Part shown: positions 8,540 to 17,233 of the stretch, piece by piece | How positions within the stretch are numbered: position 1 is the first letter of the stretch | Layout: each line of letters opens with the position of its first letter | Source: Cognaticolwellia aestuarii | Lineage (GTDB): Bacteria > Pseudomonadota > Gammaproteobacteria > Enterobacterales > Alteromonadaceae | Direction: 5' to 3' | Assembly: GCF_002000025.1 (NCBI RefSeq) | Contig: NZ_MUZV01000001.1 | Coordinates: 496,001 to 560,000, forward strand | DNA: 64,000 bases | Notes under the pieces: model-generated | What the model saw: only the letters and a program-made list of their open reading frames with translations | Databases searched by the model: none | Told to the model about the DNA's origin: nothing | Made by a program: the position numbers and the translations under genes

Positions 8540-9466
8540 TTAGCTCGCTTTTATGCGCGTTAAAACCGGTGTTTGACACACGTCTAGCACCGGTGGTGGC
8601 TTCTTAAAAAAGAACGCATGATCACGCTTAATTCGCTCTTGCAATTTACGAGTAAATAATTCACTTTCGGTATTTTTTACTTCTAAGTGTATTTGCTCTG
8701 CTGCGGGTACATCTGACATCATTCTCATTGATACTATCGGTGTATGAGCTGAACTTGCAACAGCATCATCACCTTCTATGGTTACTGTTCTCGTGATAGC
8801 TTGCACTTGATTCATTCCGTAGAGTACTCGACCAAATATCGTCATAATACGATCAAGATAGCGCGGTGCCTGGCCATTGGTGATATAAAAGTGACTAGAA
8901 GCTGAATCAGCCTCATTGCCCCGCGCCATCGCAACAATACCTGGGCAGTGTGTTAGCCAAGCACGGTTTTCGCTTGGATTATAACCTAAAGCAAAACCAT
9001 CTTTAAAACCTGTCTGCTCGGCAAATAAATCATTTTTTTGTACTAAGGTAAATGACCAGTTTTTATCTGTTGGCCACTCACCTTCAAGTGCCAATTCGGT
9101 AACAGAGCGATCAGCAAGGCTGCCATCTTCAGGGCCAGCTTGAGCAACAAAGCCATCAATAACACGATAGAATTTATTGCCATTATAATGCGCTGACTTG
9201 GTTAAGCGGATAAACTGCTCAACATGATTGGGGGCAAATTGTGGCGCTAATTCAATCACCACGTTGCCGTGAGGTAACGTGAGCAAAACCATGTTGTTAA
9301 TATCAACCGTGCGCCACTCATCTGGATTTTTAAGCGCATTTTCTGCGGCAACCTTCGCCATTATTTGCGCCTGAACACTTTGCTCTGCACTGAATGCTGA
9401 GCTAAACGCCAAGCTTAAGCTGCCAAAAACAGCTAATGAAGTTACTAGTAGTTTCCGAACTTGCAT
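8540..9466 (-). CDS. Periplasmic cyclophilin-type peptidylprolyl isomerase
   Basis: 308 residues. The start was placed at MQVRKLLVTS because AAGGA lies 5 nt upstream; the longer frame from 9502 has no ribosome site. A signal peptide (to about residue 27, AFSA/EQS) directs export. The cyclophilin core carries VVIELAPQFAPNHVEQFIRL and FYRVIDGFVAQAG, keeping the catalytic Arg and Gln of the family, and a later HFYITNGQ. It should isomerise X-Pro bonds in periplasmic proteins. It is larger than PpiA (about 190 residues), owing to inserts and a C-terminal tail (about 265-308) with KLQERIKRDHAF. It is monocistronic. Confidence 0.92.
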   Translation of the reverse strand: MQVRKLLVTSLAVFGSLSLAFSSAFSAEQSVQAQIMAKVAAENALKNPDEWRTVDINNMVLLTLPHGNVVIELAPQFAPNHVEQFIRLTKSAHYNGNKFYRVIDGFVAQAGPEDGSLADRSVTELALEGEWPTDKNWSFTLVQKNDLFAEQTGFKDGFALGYNPSENRAWLTHCPGIVAMARGNEADSASSHFYITNGQAPRYLDRIMTIFGRVLYGMNQVQAITRTVTIEGDDAVASSAHTPIVSMRMMSDVPAAEQIHLEVKNTESELFTRKLQERIKRDHAFFFKKPPPVLDVCQTPVLTRIKAS

Positions 9467-9657
9467 AACATTCCTTTTCATTTTTGTTGTTATTATAATC
9501 AAAGATATTAGCTATTATTTTCTGCCTGTTAGTAAAGCAGAACTTAGATTCCTCTGCTAGCATTTTTAATGCCCCTCTAAATAAATGAATGATTGGCGAC
9601 AACACAAGCAATTGATACCATAACTAAATTAATTACTAATCTCAGCGCGGAGTTTTT

Positions 9658-10368
9658 GTGAATAAGAGCTTTATCACTAATTTTTTAGCCTTAATTGCTA
9701 TTGTTTTTGGGTACATTTTTGCAAACAACATTATTTTCACTATAGGTTTATTTGCCTTATCAGGCGCCATTACAAATTGGCTTGCTATTCACATGTTATT
9801 CGAACGTGTGCCGTTTTTGTATGGTTCTGGCGTTATTCCAGCACGCTTTGAAGACTTTAAAATCGCAATTCGTAGCTTGATGATGGAGCAGTTTTTTACT
9901 GAAGAAAATATAGACCGATTTTTAGCTGGAAGTGATAATCCTGCTTCTAGCATCGATCTAGCACCGGTGATTAATAAAGTGGATCTATCGCCAGCTTTTG
10001 ACAACTTAGTCAGTGTGGTTGAGCAATCTTCTTTTGGCGGTATGTTAGCTATGGTTGGAGGTACTGAAGCACTACAACCTATGCGCGAACCTTTTATTGA
10101 AAAAATGCGCGCTTCGGTGATTGAAATTAGTCAAAGTGAAGAGTTTAATAACATTCTGCGAACTGAACTAGAGCAACCGAATATCATGGCGGGAATGCGT
10201 GAAAAGGTCAGTGATATCATTGAAAAACGCCTAAATGAATTAACGCCACAGTTAGTTAAAGAAATCGTGCAAAAAATGATTCACGAACACTTAGGTTGGT
10301 TAGTGGTTTGGGGCGGTGTTTTTGGCGGTATTATTGGTTTTATTGCTGCAATTTCAAAAACTTTTTAG
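9658..10368 (+). CDS. DUF445 family membrane protein
   Basis: 236 residues starting with GTG; GGAG at 9650-9653 supports this start. Two N-terminal hydrophobic segments (about 4-37) carry the DUF445 hallmark GAITNWLAIHMLFERVPFLYGSGVIPAR. A helical middle and a C-terminal membrane segment (about 212-233, WLVVWGGVFGGIIGF) follow. The family is widespread in the inner membrane and its function is not established. It stands alone, divergent from the cyclophilin gene. Confidence 0.88.
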   Translation: MNKSFITNFLALIAIVFGYIFANNIIFTIGLFALSGAITNWLAIHMLFERVPFLYGSGVIPARFEDFKIAIRSLMMEQFFTEENIDRFLAGSDNPASSIDLAPVINKVDLSPAFDNLVSVVEQSSFGGMLAMVGGTEALQPMREPFIEKMRASVIEISQSEEFNNILRTELEQPNIMAGMREKVSDIIEKRLNELTPQLVKEIVQKMIHEHLGWLVVWGGVFGGIIGFIAAISKTF

Positions 10369-10394
10369 CATTTTTAAAATCAAGCCTAAAAATG

Positions 10395-10424
10395 GCGCCA
10401 CTATTACTCTCTTAATAGCGGCGC
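10395..10424 (+). terminator. Hairpin, probable terminator of the DUF445 gene
   Basis: GCGCC-A-CTATTA (10395-10406) pairs with TAATAG-C-GGCGC (10413-10424) with one internal mismatch. It starts 27 bp after the stop codon. The following T-run is poor (TTATTA), so termination strength is uncertain. Confidence 0.5.
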
Positions 10425-10458
10425 TTATTATCCATCGCTACAACAGTATACTGTTTAC

Positions 10459-10718
10459 ACCCAAACCACTTGAAAACGCAGGATTCAGCAAGTCGAAAAA
10501 GGGTTAGCACCAAGGCATTGATTGAAAGGAATGGTTGTTCCATTGTCGAAATCAATAACGCCGGAGATGACCCTTTATCGCCTTGCCCTGCGGGAGCTAA
10601 GCTAGAAAACCAGTGCAGCGTTGCAGCACTTGATAAGGGAATAACCATTATCTGCGTGCTGTGCCTTGCGCTGATTTCCTAGCTTAACTCTGAAACTGCA
10701 TTTTCAAGTGGCTTGGGT
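10459..10718. repeat. Interspersed repeat with terminal inverted repeats (MITE-like)
   Basis: The ends are imperfect inverted repeats of about 30 bp: ACCCAAACCACTTGAAAA on the left (10459-10476) and its counterpart TTTTCAAGTGGCTTGGGT on the right (10701-10718), with one mismatch in these 18 bp. The 260-bp interior has no convincing gene; short frames inside it have no ribosome site. The right end recurs as 24 identical bases at 63051-63074, showing that this is a dispersed family. The size and structure fit a non-autonomous transposon remnant or palindromic intergenic repeat. A perfect 14-bp palindrome (10442-10455) abuts the left end. No flanking target duplication is evident. Confidence 0.7.
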
Positions 10719-10937
10719 ATAATAAAGATAGCTCGACTGACTATTTCCAGCACAAGTATGTGCTCCTGTTGATTAAATGATAGCAATAAGTTTTCACCTC
10801 TATTGTACTGAGTTATTCAGCTTTTTTTTGCCGGTAAAATTCTCTCGATTTATTTAACGTTTATGCTTTAATTTTAGCCTTATTGCCGTTATGCTTGCCC
10901 TTTAATCACAGGGACTAATACCGCGAGGTCAACACAA

Positions 10938-10976
10938 ATGTTAAATCGCTTAACTCCCTCTCTTCGTAAAAGGTAA
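10938..10976 (+). CDS. Possible 12-residue upstream ORF before the aminotransferase gene
   Basis: ATG at 10938 opens a short frame, MLNRLTPSLRKR, ending at TAA 10974-10976, eight bases before the aminotransferase ATG. GAGG at 10924-10927 is a reasonable ribosome site. It has no aromatic codons, so a classical attenuation leader is not indicated. It may be a real coupling leader or chance. Confidence 0.3.
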   Translation: MLNRLTPSLRKR

Positions 10977-10984
10977 ACCCAGAA

Positions 10985-12172
10985 ATGTTTGGTAGCTTAA
11001 CGGCGTTGCCTGCCGATCCTATTTTAGGCTTGTTGGCTAAATATCGTGAAGATTCAAATCCTCAAAAAATCGACTTAGGTGTTGGTGTATACAAAAATGA
11101 AGCAGGCCACACCGCTGTTTTAGATTGTGTAAAAGCCGCAGAAAAATATCGACTCGATACCGAAGATACCAAAGTTTATATTGGCCCTACGGGTTCACCA
11201 CTGTTTAACGAAGAAATGAGTAAACTAGTTTTCGGTCACCACAAAGTGTTGCTTGAAAATCGCGCACGCACTGTTTCTACACCAGGGGGAACGGGGGCAT
11301 TGCGTGTTGCTGCTGAATTCATTAATTCATGCAAAGCTGGCGCAACTATTTGGGTAAGCAACCCCACATGGGCAAACCATACCGGCCTATTTCAAGCCGC
11401 AGGCTTAACCGTTAAAACTTACCCTTATTACGATTACGAAAACAAGAACCTCGATTTTGATGGCATGCTTGCCGCTTTAAAAGAAGTGAAAGCTGACGAT
11501 GCCGTATTACTACACGCGTGTTGCCATAACCCAAGTGGTATGGATTTAAATAAAGAGCAATGGCAACAAGTTGCTGAAGTTGCTAAAGACATTGGCTTTT
11601 TACCGCTTGTTGATATGGCTTACCAAGGTTTTGGTGAAAGCTTAGATGACGATGCTTATGGTCTTCGACTAATGGCCGATAGCGTTAAAGAGATGATCGT
11701 CTGTAGCTCTTGTTCAAAAAACTTTGGTTTATACCGTGAACGTATTGGTGCTTGTACTATCATCGGTGAAAGCTCACACAGCGTTGATATTGCAAACTCT
11801 GTACTACTCACTGTGATTCGTTGTATTTATTCAATGCCGCCGGCACACGGTGCAGCAATTGTTGAAACTATTTTACATTCTGATGAGTTACGTACTCAAT
11901 GGCATGCCGAACTAAAAGAAATGCGAGATCGCATTAATGGTAATCGTCAACTATTAGTTGATAAGCTTATCGAAAATGGTGTTACACGCGACTTTAGCTT
12001 TATACCTCGTCAAAAAGGTATGTTCTCATTTTTAGGTATAACACCTGAACAAGTACAGCAGTTACAAGACGAATACAGTATTTACATGGTAGGTTCAAGT
12101 CGAATGAGTATTGCGGGTATTGCAAACCGCAACGTTGATTACTTAGCACAGTCAATCGCAAAAGTTTTATAG
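10985..12172 (+). CDS. Aspartate/aromatic amino acid aminotransferase (class I, PLP)
   Basis: 395 residues, the standard length of the AspC/TyrB family. The PLP lysine is K245 in SSCSKNFGLYRERIG; LLHACCHNPSGMD and VDMAYQGFG carry the expected PLP-contacting Asn and Asp/Tyr, and the C-terminal SSRMSIAGI carries the Arg that binds the substrate carboxylate. It transfers amino groups between aspartate or aromatic amino acids and 2-oxoglutarate in the cytoplasm. Specificity cannot be settled by eye; the nearest label is tyrB-like. The upstream region holds the repeat element and a possible 12-codon leader, and I saw no TyrR box (TGTAAA-N6-TTTACA). A terminator follows. Confidence 0.93.
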   Translation: MFGSLTALPADPILGLLAKYREDSNPQKIDLGVGVYKNEAGHTAVLDCVKAAEKYRLDTEDTKVYIGPTGSPLFNEEMSKLVFGHHKVLLENRARTVSTPGGTGALRVAAEFINSCKAGATIWVSNPTWANHTGLFQAAGLTVKTYPYYDYENKNLDFDGMLAALKEVKADDAVLLHACCHNPSGMDLNKEQWQQVAEVAKDIGFLPLVDMAYQGFGESLDDDAYGLRLMADSVKEMIVCSSCSKNFGLYRERIGACTIIGESSHSVDIANSVLLTVIRCIYSMPPAHGAAIVETILHSDELRTQWHAELKEMRDRINGNRQLLVDKLIENGVTRDFSFIPRQKGMFSFLGITPEQVQQLQDEYSIYMVGSSRMSIAGIANRNVDYLAQSIAKVL

Positions 12173-12282
12173 GTCAGAGTATTGAGCGATACTCGTTAAT
12201 TGTTGTACCTAGCTCAGCGTAACATTGCCTAGATGGATGTGCTAAAGCCTTAAAAAATAATATGTCGAAGAAAAACTTAAAC

Positions 12283-12312
12283 AAAAAAACCGCTATTAAT
12301 AGCGGTTTTTTT
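12283..12312. terminator. Bidirectional intrinsic terminator
   Basis: The 16-bp perfect palindrome CCGCTATTAATAGCGG (12290-12305) is flanked by seven A and seven T. It ends the aminotransferase transcript (+) and the DUF1361 operon (-), which converge here. Confidence 0.85.
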
Positions 12313-12330
12313 ATATCTAACTTACACGCT

Positions 12331-12951
12331 TTACAAAGTCGATACATTCATTGGTTGTGATGCCATATGTACTTTTAATTTAGCCGTTATAACATTATTT
12401 ACTCGACTAACCAGCTGATAAAGAACATAAAACAATACAAACAAAGCAATAATCACTAGCACGCTTTTACCGCCACTGATATCAAACAAAACATCACGAA
12501 AAACCATAATGGGCTGATGGATAATATCACTACTTTCTAAACGTTGAAAACGCCCCAGATACACGCCAATAGCTGCCAATAAATGTATTACCGGTACAAA
12601 TGCTTTCCTTAAAGAACCGAGTTTACTTTGTGCTAAATATTGATCAGCCCATTGAATTGAAATGACATAAAATTCAAAGTTAATCAGCAAAAATACTACA
12701 TAAAACGGTACCAAGACAAACAATAAATAGCGACTTGATATCTCAGGTGATTTAATCGCAGCAATCAAATGAATTATATCAGTCAAGACATAGGCACTAT
12801 TTGGCAAAAACACAATAAACACACCTAAAAGTAACCACCAAAAAACGCTGCGATGATGGCTAACTTTAAATAAGTAGAATGCCAAAACAAAAGGAATAAA
12901 GGCCAAAATAAAGTTGATAACGACAGTAAAGTGTACCGGCACTGATTGCAT
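12331..12951 (-). CDS. DUF1361 family membrane protein
   Basis: 206 residues with about six membrane helices. The family signature FLPNSAYVLTDIIHL is present near residue 50-65. DUF1361 proteins are bacterial integral membrane proteins of unknown function. It lies 52 bp downstream of the larger unknown membrane protein on the same strand, with a terminator after it and none between, so the two are probably cotranscribed. Confidence 0.85.
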   Translation of the reverse strand: MQSVPVHFTVVINFILAFIPFVLAFYLFKVSHHRSVFWWLLLGVFIVFLPNSAYVLTDIIHLIAAIKSPEISSRYLLFVLVPFYVVFLLINFEFYVISIQWADQYLAQSKLGSLRKAFVPVIHLLAAIGVYLGRFQRLESSDIIHQPIMVFRDVLFDISGGKSVLVIIALFVLFYVLYQLVSRVNNVITAKLKVHMASQPMNVSTL

Positions 12952-13003
12952 TCTTTATCCTTATAATCGTATTTATGTATTGGAGTGTTTTGACGCAATA
13001 TCG

Positions 13004-14164
13004 CTAATTAATATGATTAGACGGCACTGGCTTAATTAAGATATTTGTATCAAAACCAGCAAATTTTCCACTCCAAATAAACACTTGCCATACCAAGACC
13101 CCAAAAGGAATATAACCAAAATAACCTAATAGCGGCATTTCAGAAAAAATATGAATAACATTGACATACGGAATATCATAAATCCAATAGTTTGGATTGG
13201 TGATAGGTAACGACTGGTTGACATTACTGCCGTAATTCCACATTTCCCAAAACAAACCATTTAACAAAGATGACACACCTATAAGCACTCCGGCCGTCCA
13301 ATTACCTTGCGCAATATCGGTAAACGGATTCCAAATATTTAAACGCATTAAGATCCCGGTCATCACAGCAAATGGTCCGATCCATACCGCCCAAAATAAC
13401 GCATAGGGCCAATAAACCATCGCTGCTATCAATACTGAACCGATAAAAATCATCTGATTACCATTGAGCACCATTTTGGGGCCGTTCTGATATCTAACCT
13501 TCATTTTTGGGAAGGTATGCAAGAGATTAAACCACTGAAATAATACCGGTGTAACAGTTGAATAGGTAACGAGGAACTCTAGGGTTAATACGGTTTTTGA
13601 CCAGGGCATCTGCTCAGCATTGGGGTAGTACCAATTACCTAAAACAAAGTAGTCGTAATACTCAAAATAGACCCAACCTAATATCGAAATACCTGCACTG
13701 ATCAATAAGGTGACCGGCTTTTTGGAGAATAATGAATCGCCATTATTTCGTTGATAAACAATGCCATCTAACAAAAAAATAAAGCCCCACCATAGCGGTG
13801 TAAAAGCCCAATGCACTAAGTCGCCAAAGACCGTGATACGTGTCCACATTAGCCACCAAAAAAAGCCCATAACAATACCACCAGCCCAAAACCACCACGG
13901 CAGTGATTTAGTTGACTTTGCTCTTGGTTCAACAGGAGCTCCTTTAAAGCCAAAGTATTGTGGCATTAAAATCAAGCCACCAATATAGATAACGCCGGCA
14001 AGCATAGCTAGAAAATAAGGCAGACTAAAGCCTGGTGCATTAGCAACAAACTGTGGTGGAAATTCACCAAATTTGGGGGGTAAATGGCTTGGATAAACAA
14101 GCCAAGCAACCATTAACGGGATAAGTAAGGTCAGTAAAACTGGCCAAAGTAGTTTCCATTTCAT
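13004..14164 (-). CDS. Uncharacterised polytopic membrane protein
   Basis: 386 residues with roughly ten hydrophobic segments spread evenly along the length and many Trp residues. I do not recognise a named family. Motifs likely to be conserved lie in the last third: NGLFWEMWNYGS, YWIYDIPYV, and EMPLLGYFGYIPFG, where charged residues (Glu, Asp) sit inside or at the edge of membrane helices, suggesting an enzyme or transporter active site in the bilayer. The N-terminus is a signal-anchor-like helix. It is the first gene of a probable two-gene operon with the DUF1361 gene. The ribosome site is weak (AGAG about 9 nt upstream). Confidence 0.8.
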   Translation of the reverse strand: MKWKLLWPVLLTLLIPLMVAWLVYPSHLPPKFGEFPPQFVANAPGFSLPYFLAMLAGVIYIGGLILMPQYFGFKGAPVEPRAKSTKSLPWWFWAGGIVMGFFWWLMWTRITVFGDLVHWAFTPLWWGFIFLLDGIVYQRNNGDSLFSKKPVTLLISAGISILGWVYFEYYDYFVLGNWYYPNAEQMPWSKTVLTLEFLVTYSTVTPVLFQWFNLLHTFPKMKVRYQNGPKMVLNGNQMIFIGSVLIAAMVYWPYALFWAVWIGPFAVMTGILMRLNIWNPFTDIAQGNWTAGVLIGVSSLLNGLFWEMWNYGSNVNQSLPITNPNYWIYDIPYVNVIHIFSEMPLLGYFGYIPFGVLVWQVFIWSGKFAGFDTNILIKPVPSNHIN

Positions 14165-14368
14165 TAGTATGTACTCTTTTTGTTATTGTTGTTGAGCTAA
14201 TAGATACAACGAGTATCTGTACAATTAAAGTACCAAGCAGTGTCAGCAAAGTAAACCGAGAAAAAAACACACAAGTAGAGGTTAAAAATCAATCCACTTT
14301 GATGCTTTCACTGGCTATTTTCAAAGTTAACTCGGCAGATAACTCTACCAAACCTGCACATTAGGCAT

Positions 14369-14395
14369 AAAAAAAGCTGAGTAATACTCAGCTTT
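14369..14395 (-). terminator. Intrinsic terminator of the TonB-dependent receptor gene
   Basis: AAAGCTGAGT (14373-14382), loop AAT, ACTCAGCTTT (14386-14395). On the minus strand the stem runs into seven T. It lies 30 bp after the receptor's stop codon. Confidence 0.85.
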
Positions 14396-14424
14396 CAATA
14401 TTGTCTTATAGGGCAGATAGAAAA

Positions 14425-16680
14425 CTAAAATCTATAACTCGCTTCAATGCCTAGTTGTCGAGCTTCCGCCTTTAATTCCGTGACCGCCCCCAACGCTGCA
14501 ATAGAATTAAACCTCAGTTCGCTATACTCAGTATTGGTTAGGTTTTTAGCCCATAACGTTAACGTTAATGCTTGATTTAATTCGTAACTAATATGGCCAT
14601 TAATAACAACAAAATCGGTTTGTTCAACATAAGGATTTTCTTCTTGATCAAAATAGAAGTCTGATTGAAAATCAAAACTAAGCTGAGCCGTTAACTCTCG
14701 CTCCATCACTATCATTTCATGAAGAATTGCCCCACTAACATTCCACTTAGAAGCAAAAGGTAGGCGATTATCCGCAACAACTACACCGTTTTGATTGAAT
14801 TCCCCCATATTAGCTTTAGGTAAATAACCAACATTTAACCGCAACTGCCAATCGTGACTAGGGGTCAGTACAAGCTCTGATTCCAAACCATAAATAGTCG
14901 AATCACCAGCATTTTTTAACACGTGATCAACAGCAATACCTTGAGTTTGGTTCACAAAAACTTGCTGATCTTTATAGTCATAATAAAACGCCGCTAAGTG
15001 TAAACGGGCATTGCGTTGCCAAAACTGTAAGTAAGCACCTATTTCATAAGCATCAAGTTTCTCAGGTGCATACTCAGACGCTATTGCCTGTGCTTGGCTT
15101 GTGGCATAACCTGCATTATAACCACCACTTTTATAGCCACGAGAATAACTATAATATACTGAAGAATGCTCATTTAACTTTTGATTTAATGCTAATTTTC
15201 CAGAGAACTCATCATCTTTAACTTGCCCCTTTTCATTCCATTTATCTACTTCAAAACCAAAAGCCACCGTGTCTTTATCGGCATTGACATGATATTTAGT
15301 GGTTTCGTCGGTATAACGCATGCCAGCAGTAACGGTAAACACGTCATTAAGCCGATGCTCGAGCTGTGAATAAACAGCAAATGAGCTATTTTCTAATTGA
15401 TTGTCATAGATATATTGAGCAGCAACCGCCTCAAACCCGGGCACTGGACGAAAGTCTCGAAATAAATCAAAACTATTATTTTGTTGGATATCTTCATCGA
15501 CATAAAACAAACCACTCACTAAATGGTTATCGCCAAAATCAACAGCAAGGCTCAACTCTTGACTAAATAAAGTATTATCCGTCCCCATCGTACCTTCAAT
15601 GAAGTTACCTGGGCCATCAGAATCCCAAGAATGGAAGCGCTCTAATGAGCGATAACCACTAGTTGACGTTAAAAGCATATCGTCATTTAATTGCCATTCA
15701 AATTTAACGCTAGCGCCCCAACTATCAGTATCATGCTTTCGATCTGCGGTATCAGCATTGACGTGCCAAAAGTCACTATCATCAATTTGATTACCAAAAT
15801 TATCGGCACATAGGCTTGAACCTAGCTGCGAGGCCTGACAATTACCACTACCGTCCACTTGCCTCATGCCTAGGCTAGCAATAGGCTTTGGCTTACCAGA
15901 CCAGTCCTCGGCATGAAACTTACTCGTTATAGTTAAGTCATCAAGCTCAGATTTCACCATTAAACGCACATTAGTTTGTTTTAAACCACCATCAGGCTGA
16001 CCAGCCATTTGGTTATCTGTCGAAAAGTTATAATCTTGATGGCTCATCGCTAAGCGTATCGCCGTGCTTTCGCTAATAGGTACATTCACCGCCGCTGCTA
16101 AAGAAAGCGTATCATGCTGAGCAACACTAGCATTAATATAGCCAGCAAATTCCTTATCTGGTTGTTTTGAGCGCAGTAAAATAGCACCACCTGTAGTATT
16201 GCGCCCAAATAATGAGCCTTGCGGACCACGCAAAACCTCCACGTGCTCTAAATCAAATAAATTTACCGATAAATTATTTGCACTGCCACTGACCACACCA
16301 TCTGAATAAATAGCAATAGGCGAAATAGTCGAAGTGTTGTAATCAATCATACCTACACCGCGAATGTTAAAAGCAGGAGGAGTGCCTTCGCCAGCATTAT
16401 TGGTAATTTTTAAATTGGGTACAAATGCAGAAAGTTGCGTAGTATCTTTCAATTGCTGGCGCGCGATATCTTCACCTTCAAGAACCGAGACAGCGACGGT
16501 GACATCATTTATTTTTTGTTTACGTTTTTGCGCGTAAACTTCAATGATTTCCATGCTGTTTTCATTTGCTTGTAACTGACTTGATTGCTTATCAAGTTCA
16601 TTTTCAGCGAATACAAAAAATGGTAATAAGGTAAAACAAGCCGCACTAATAGCAACCGATGGTGGATTTGACCTGAACAT
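14425..16680 (-). CDS. TonB-dependent outer membrane receptor
   Basis: 751 residues. The signal peptide ends near FFVFA/EN (about residue 25). A TonB-box-like stretch (MEIIEVYAQ, about 43-51) is followed by the plug domain (about 58-165, with FNIRGVG and LRGPQGSLFGRNTTGGAI), then the 22-strand barrel with YSYSRGYKSGGYNAGY. It ends in a terminal Phe (ASYRF), the usual outer-membrane assembly signal. It imports a bulky nutrient, such as a siderophore, cofactor or oligosaccharide, using energy from TonB. No transporter, hydrolase or sigma/anti-sigma gene is adjacent, so the substrate is open. The start is supported by AAGGGA upstream. Confidence 0.95.
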   Translation of the reverse strand: MFRSNPPSVAISAACFTLLPFFVFAENELDKQSSQLQANENSMEIIEVYAQKRKQKINDVTVAVSVLEGEDIARQQLKDTTQLSAFVPNLKITNNAGEGTPPAFNIRGVGMIDYNTSTISPIAIYSDGVVSGSANNLSVNLFDLEHVEVLRGPQGSLFGRNTTGGAILLRSKQPDKEFAGYINASVAQHDTLSLAAAVNVPISESTAIRLAMSHQDYNFSTDNQMAGQPDGGLKQTNVRLMVKSELDDLTITSKFHAEDWSGKPKPIASLGMRQVDGSGNCQASQLGSSLCADNFGNQIDDSDFWHVNADTADRKHDTDSWGASVKFEWQLNDDMLLTSTSGYRSLERFHSWDSDGPGNFIEGTMGTDNTLFSQELSLAVDFGDNHLVSGLFYVDEDIQQNNSFDLFRDFRPVPGFEAVAAQYIYDNQLENSSFAVYSQLEHRLNDVFTVTAGMRYTDETTKYHVNADKDTVAFGFEVDKWNEKGQVKDDEFSGKLALNQKLNEHSSVYYSYSRGYKSGGYNAGYATSQAQAIASEYAPEKLDAYEIGAYLQFWQRNARLHLAAFYYDYKDQQVFVNQTQGIAVDHVLKNAGDSTIYGLESELVLTPSHDWQLRLNVGYLPKANMGEFNQNGVVVADNRLPFASKWNVSGAILHEMIVMERELTAQLSFDFQSDFYFDQEENPYVEQTDFVVINGHISYELNQALTLTLWAKNLTNTEYSELRFNSIAALGAVTELKAEARQLGIEASYRF

Positions 16681-17233
16681 TTAATTCCCTTCAAGAATAC
16701 TGTTTTTTAACCATGGTAATCATGGCTTAAAATGTTTGTAGCGTTAATAATAACGATGAATTTCGCTATTTATCGAAGTAACATCATTATCATCACCAAT
16801 GTCCTTAAAGTTATTATCAATTCCGGTTTGAGGGCGAAAACATACTGATTCATTATCTAAGTAAAACTGGACAATAGCAACTACCGCCAAAATTAAACAG
16901 TATTTCGGTATTCAAATAAGAATTTTAAATTCGGTGTTTAATTCATCTGTACATTAAATACGGTGGTGCTAAGCTAAGTTAGATACAGCAATAAGTTAAT
17001 TTCAATTCAGGATAACTAAAGTAAGACAATCAATTCGTTTACTTTAGTGGCGTTAAACAATAAAAATGTTCCACAACACGCTCTCATTAGTGCATTATTA
17101 ATTAACGTATGTAATTTAAAATACAGCATTCATAACCCCGAGTGGGGAGAGTTGGAAATCAAAAATAGATTACACTCATGCTTTATTTATCTCGAATCAA
17201 CAACATTTGAACATAAAGGTTGAAGTAATATAA
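16681..17233. other. 553-bp divergent intergenic region with a 10-bp inverted repeat
   Basis: No gene is visible. It must hold the promoters of the TonB receptor (-) and the giant hybrid kinase (+). The most distinct structure is a perfect inverted repeat ACTAAAGTAA (17015-17024) / TTACTTTAGT (17039-17048) with a 14-nt loop and no T-run, about 190 bp before the kinase start. A small CCCC-GAGT-GGGG hairpin lies at 17136-17147. No sigma-70 promoter stands out. Confidence 0.5.

Noticed and set aside
10442-10455. Perfect palindrome AACAGTATACTGTT as a LexA-like site
   Set aside because: The spacing differs from the LexA box (CTGT-N8-ACAG) and there is no SOS gene next to it; it abuts the repeat.
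10412-10682. Short frames on both strands (78 and 70 residues) in the repeat element as possible genes
   Set aside because: They lie inside the TIR-bounded repeat, have no good ribosome site and no recognisable domain, and run into the terminal repeats.
16779-16800. Fur-box-like sequence (TCATTATCATCA) upstream of the TonB receptor
   Set aside because: It matches only part of the 19-bp Fur consensus and such AT-rich strings are common here; iron regulation cannot be claimed.
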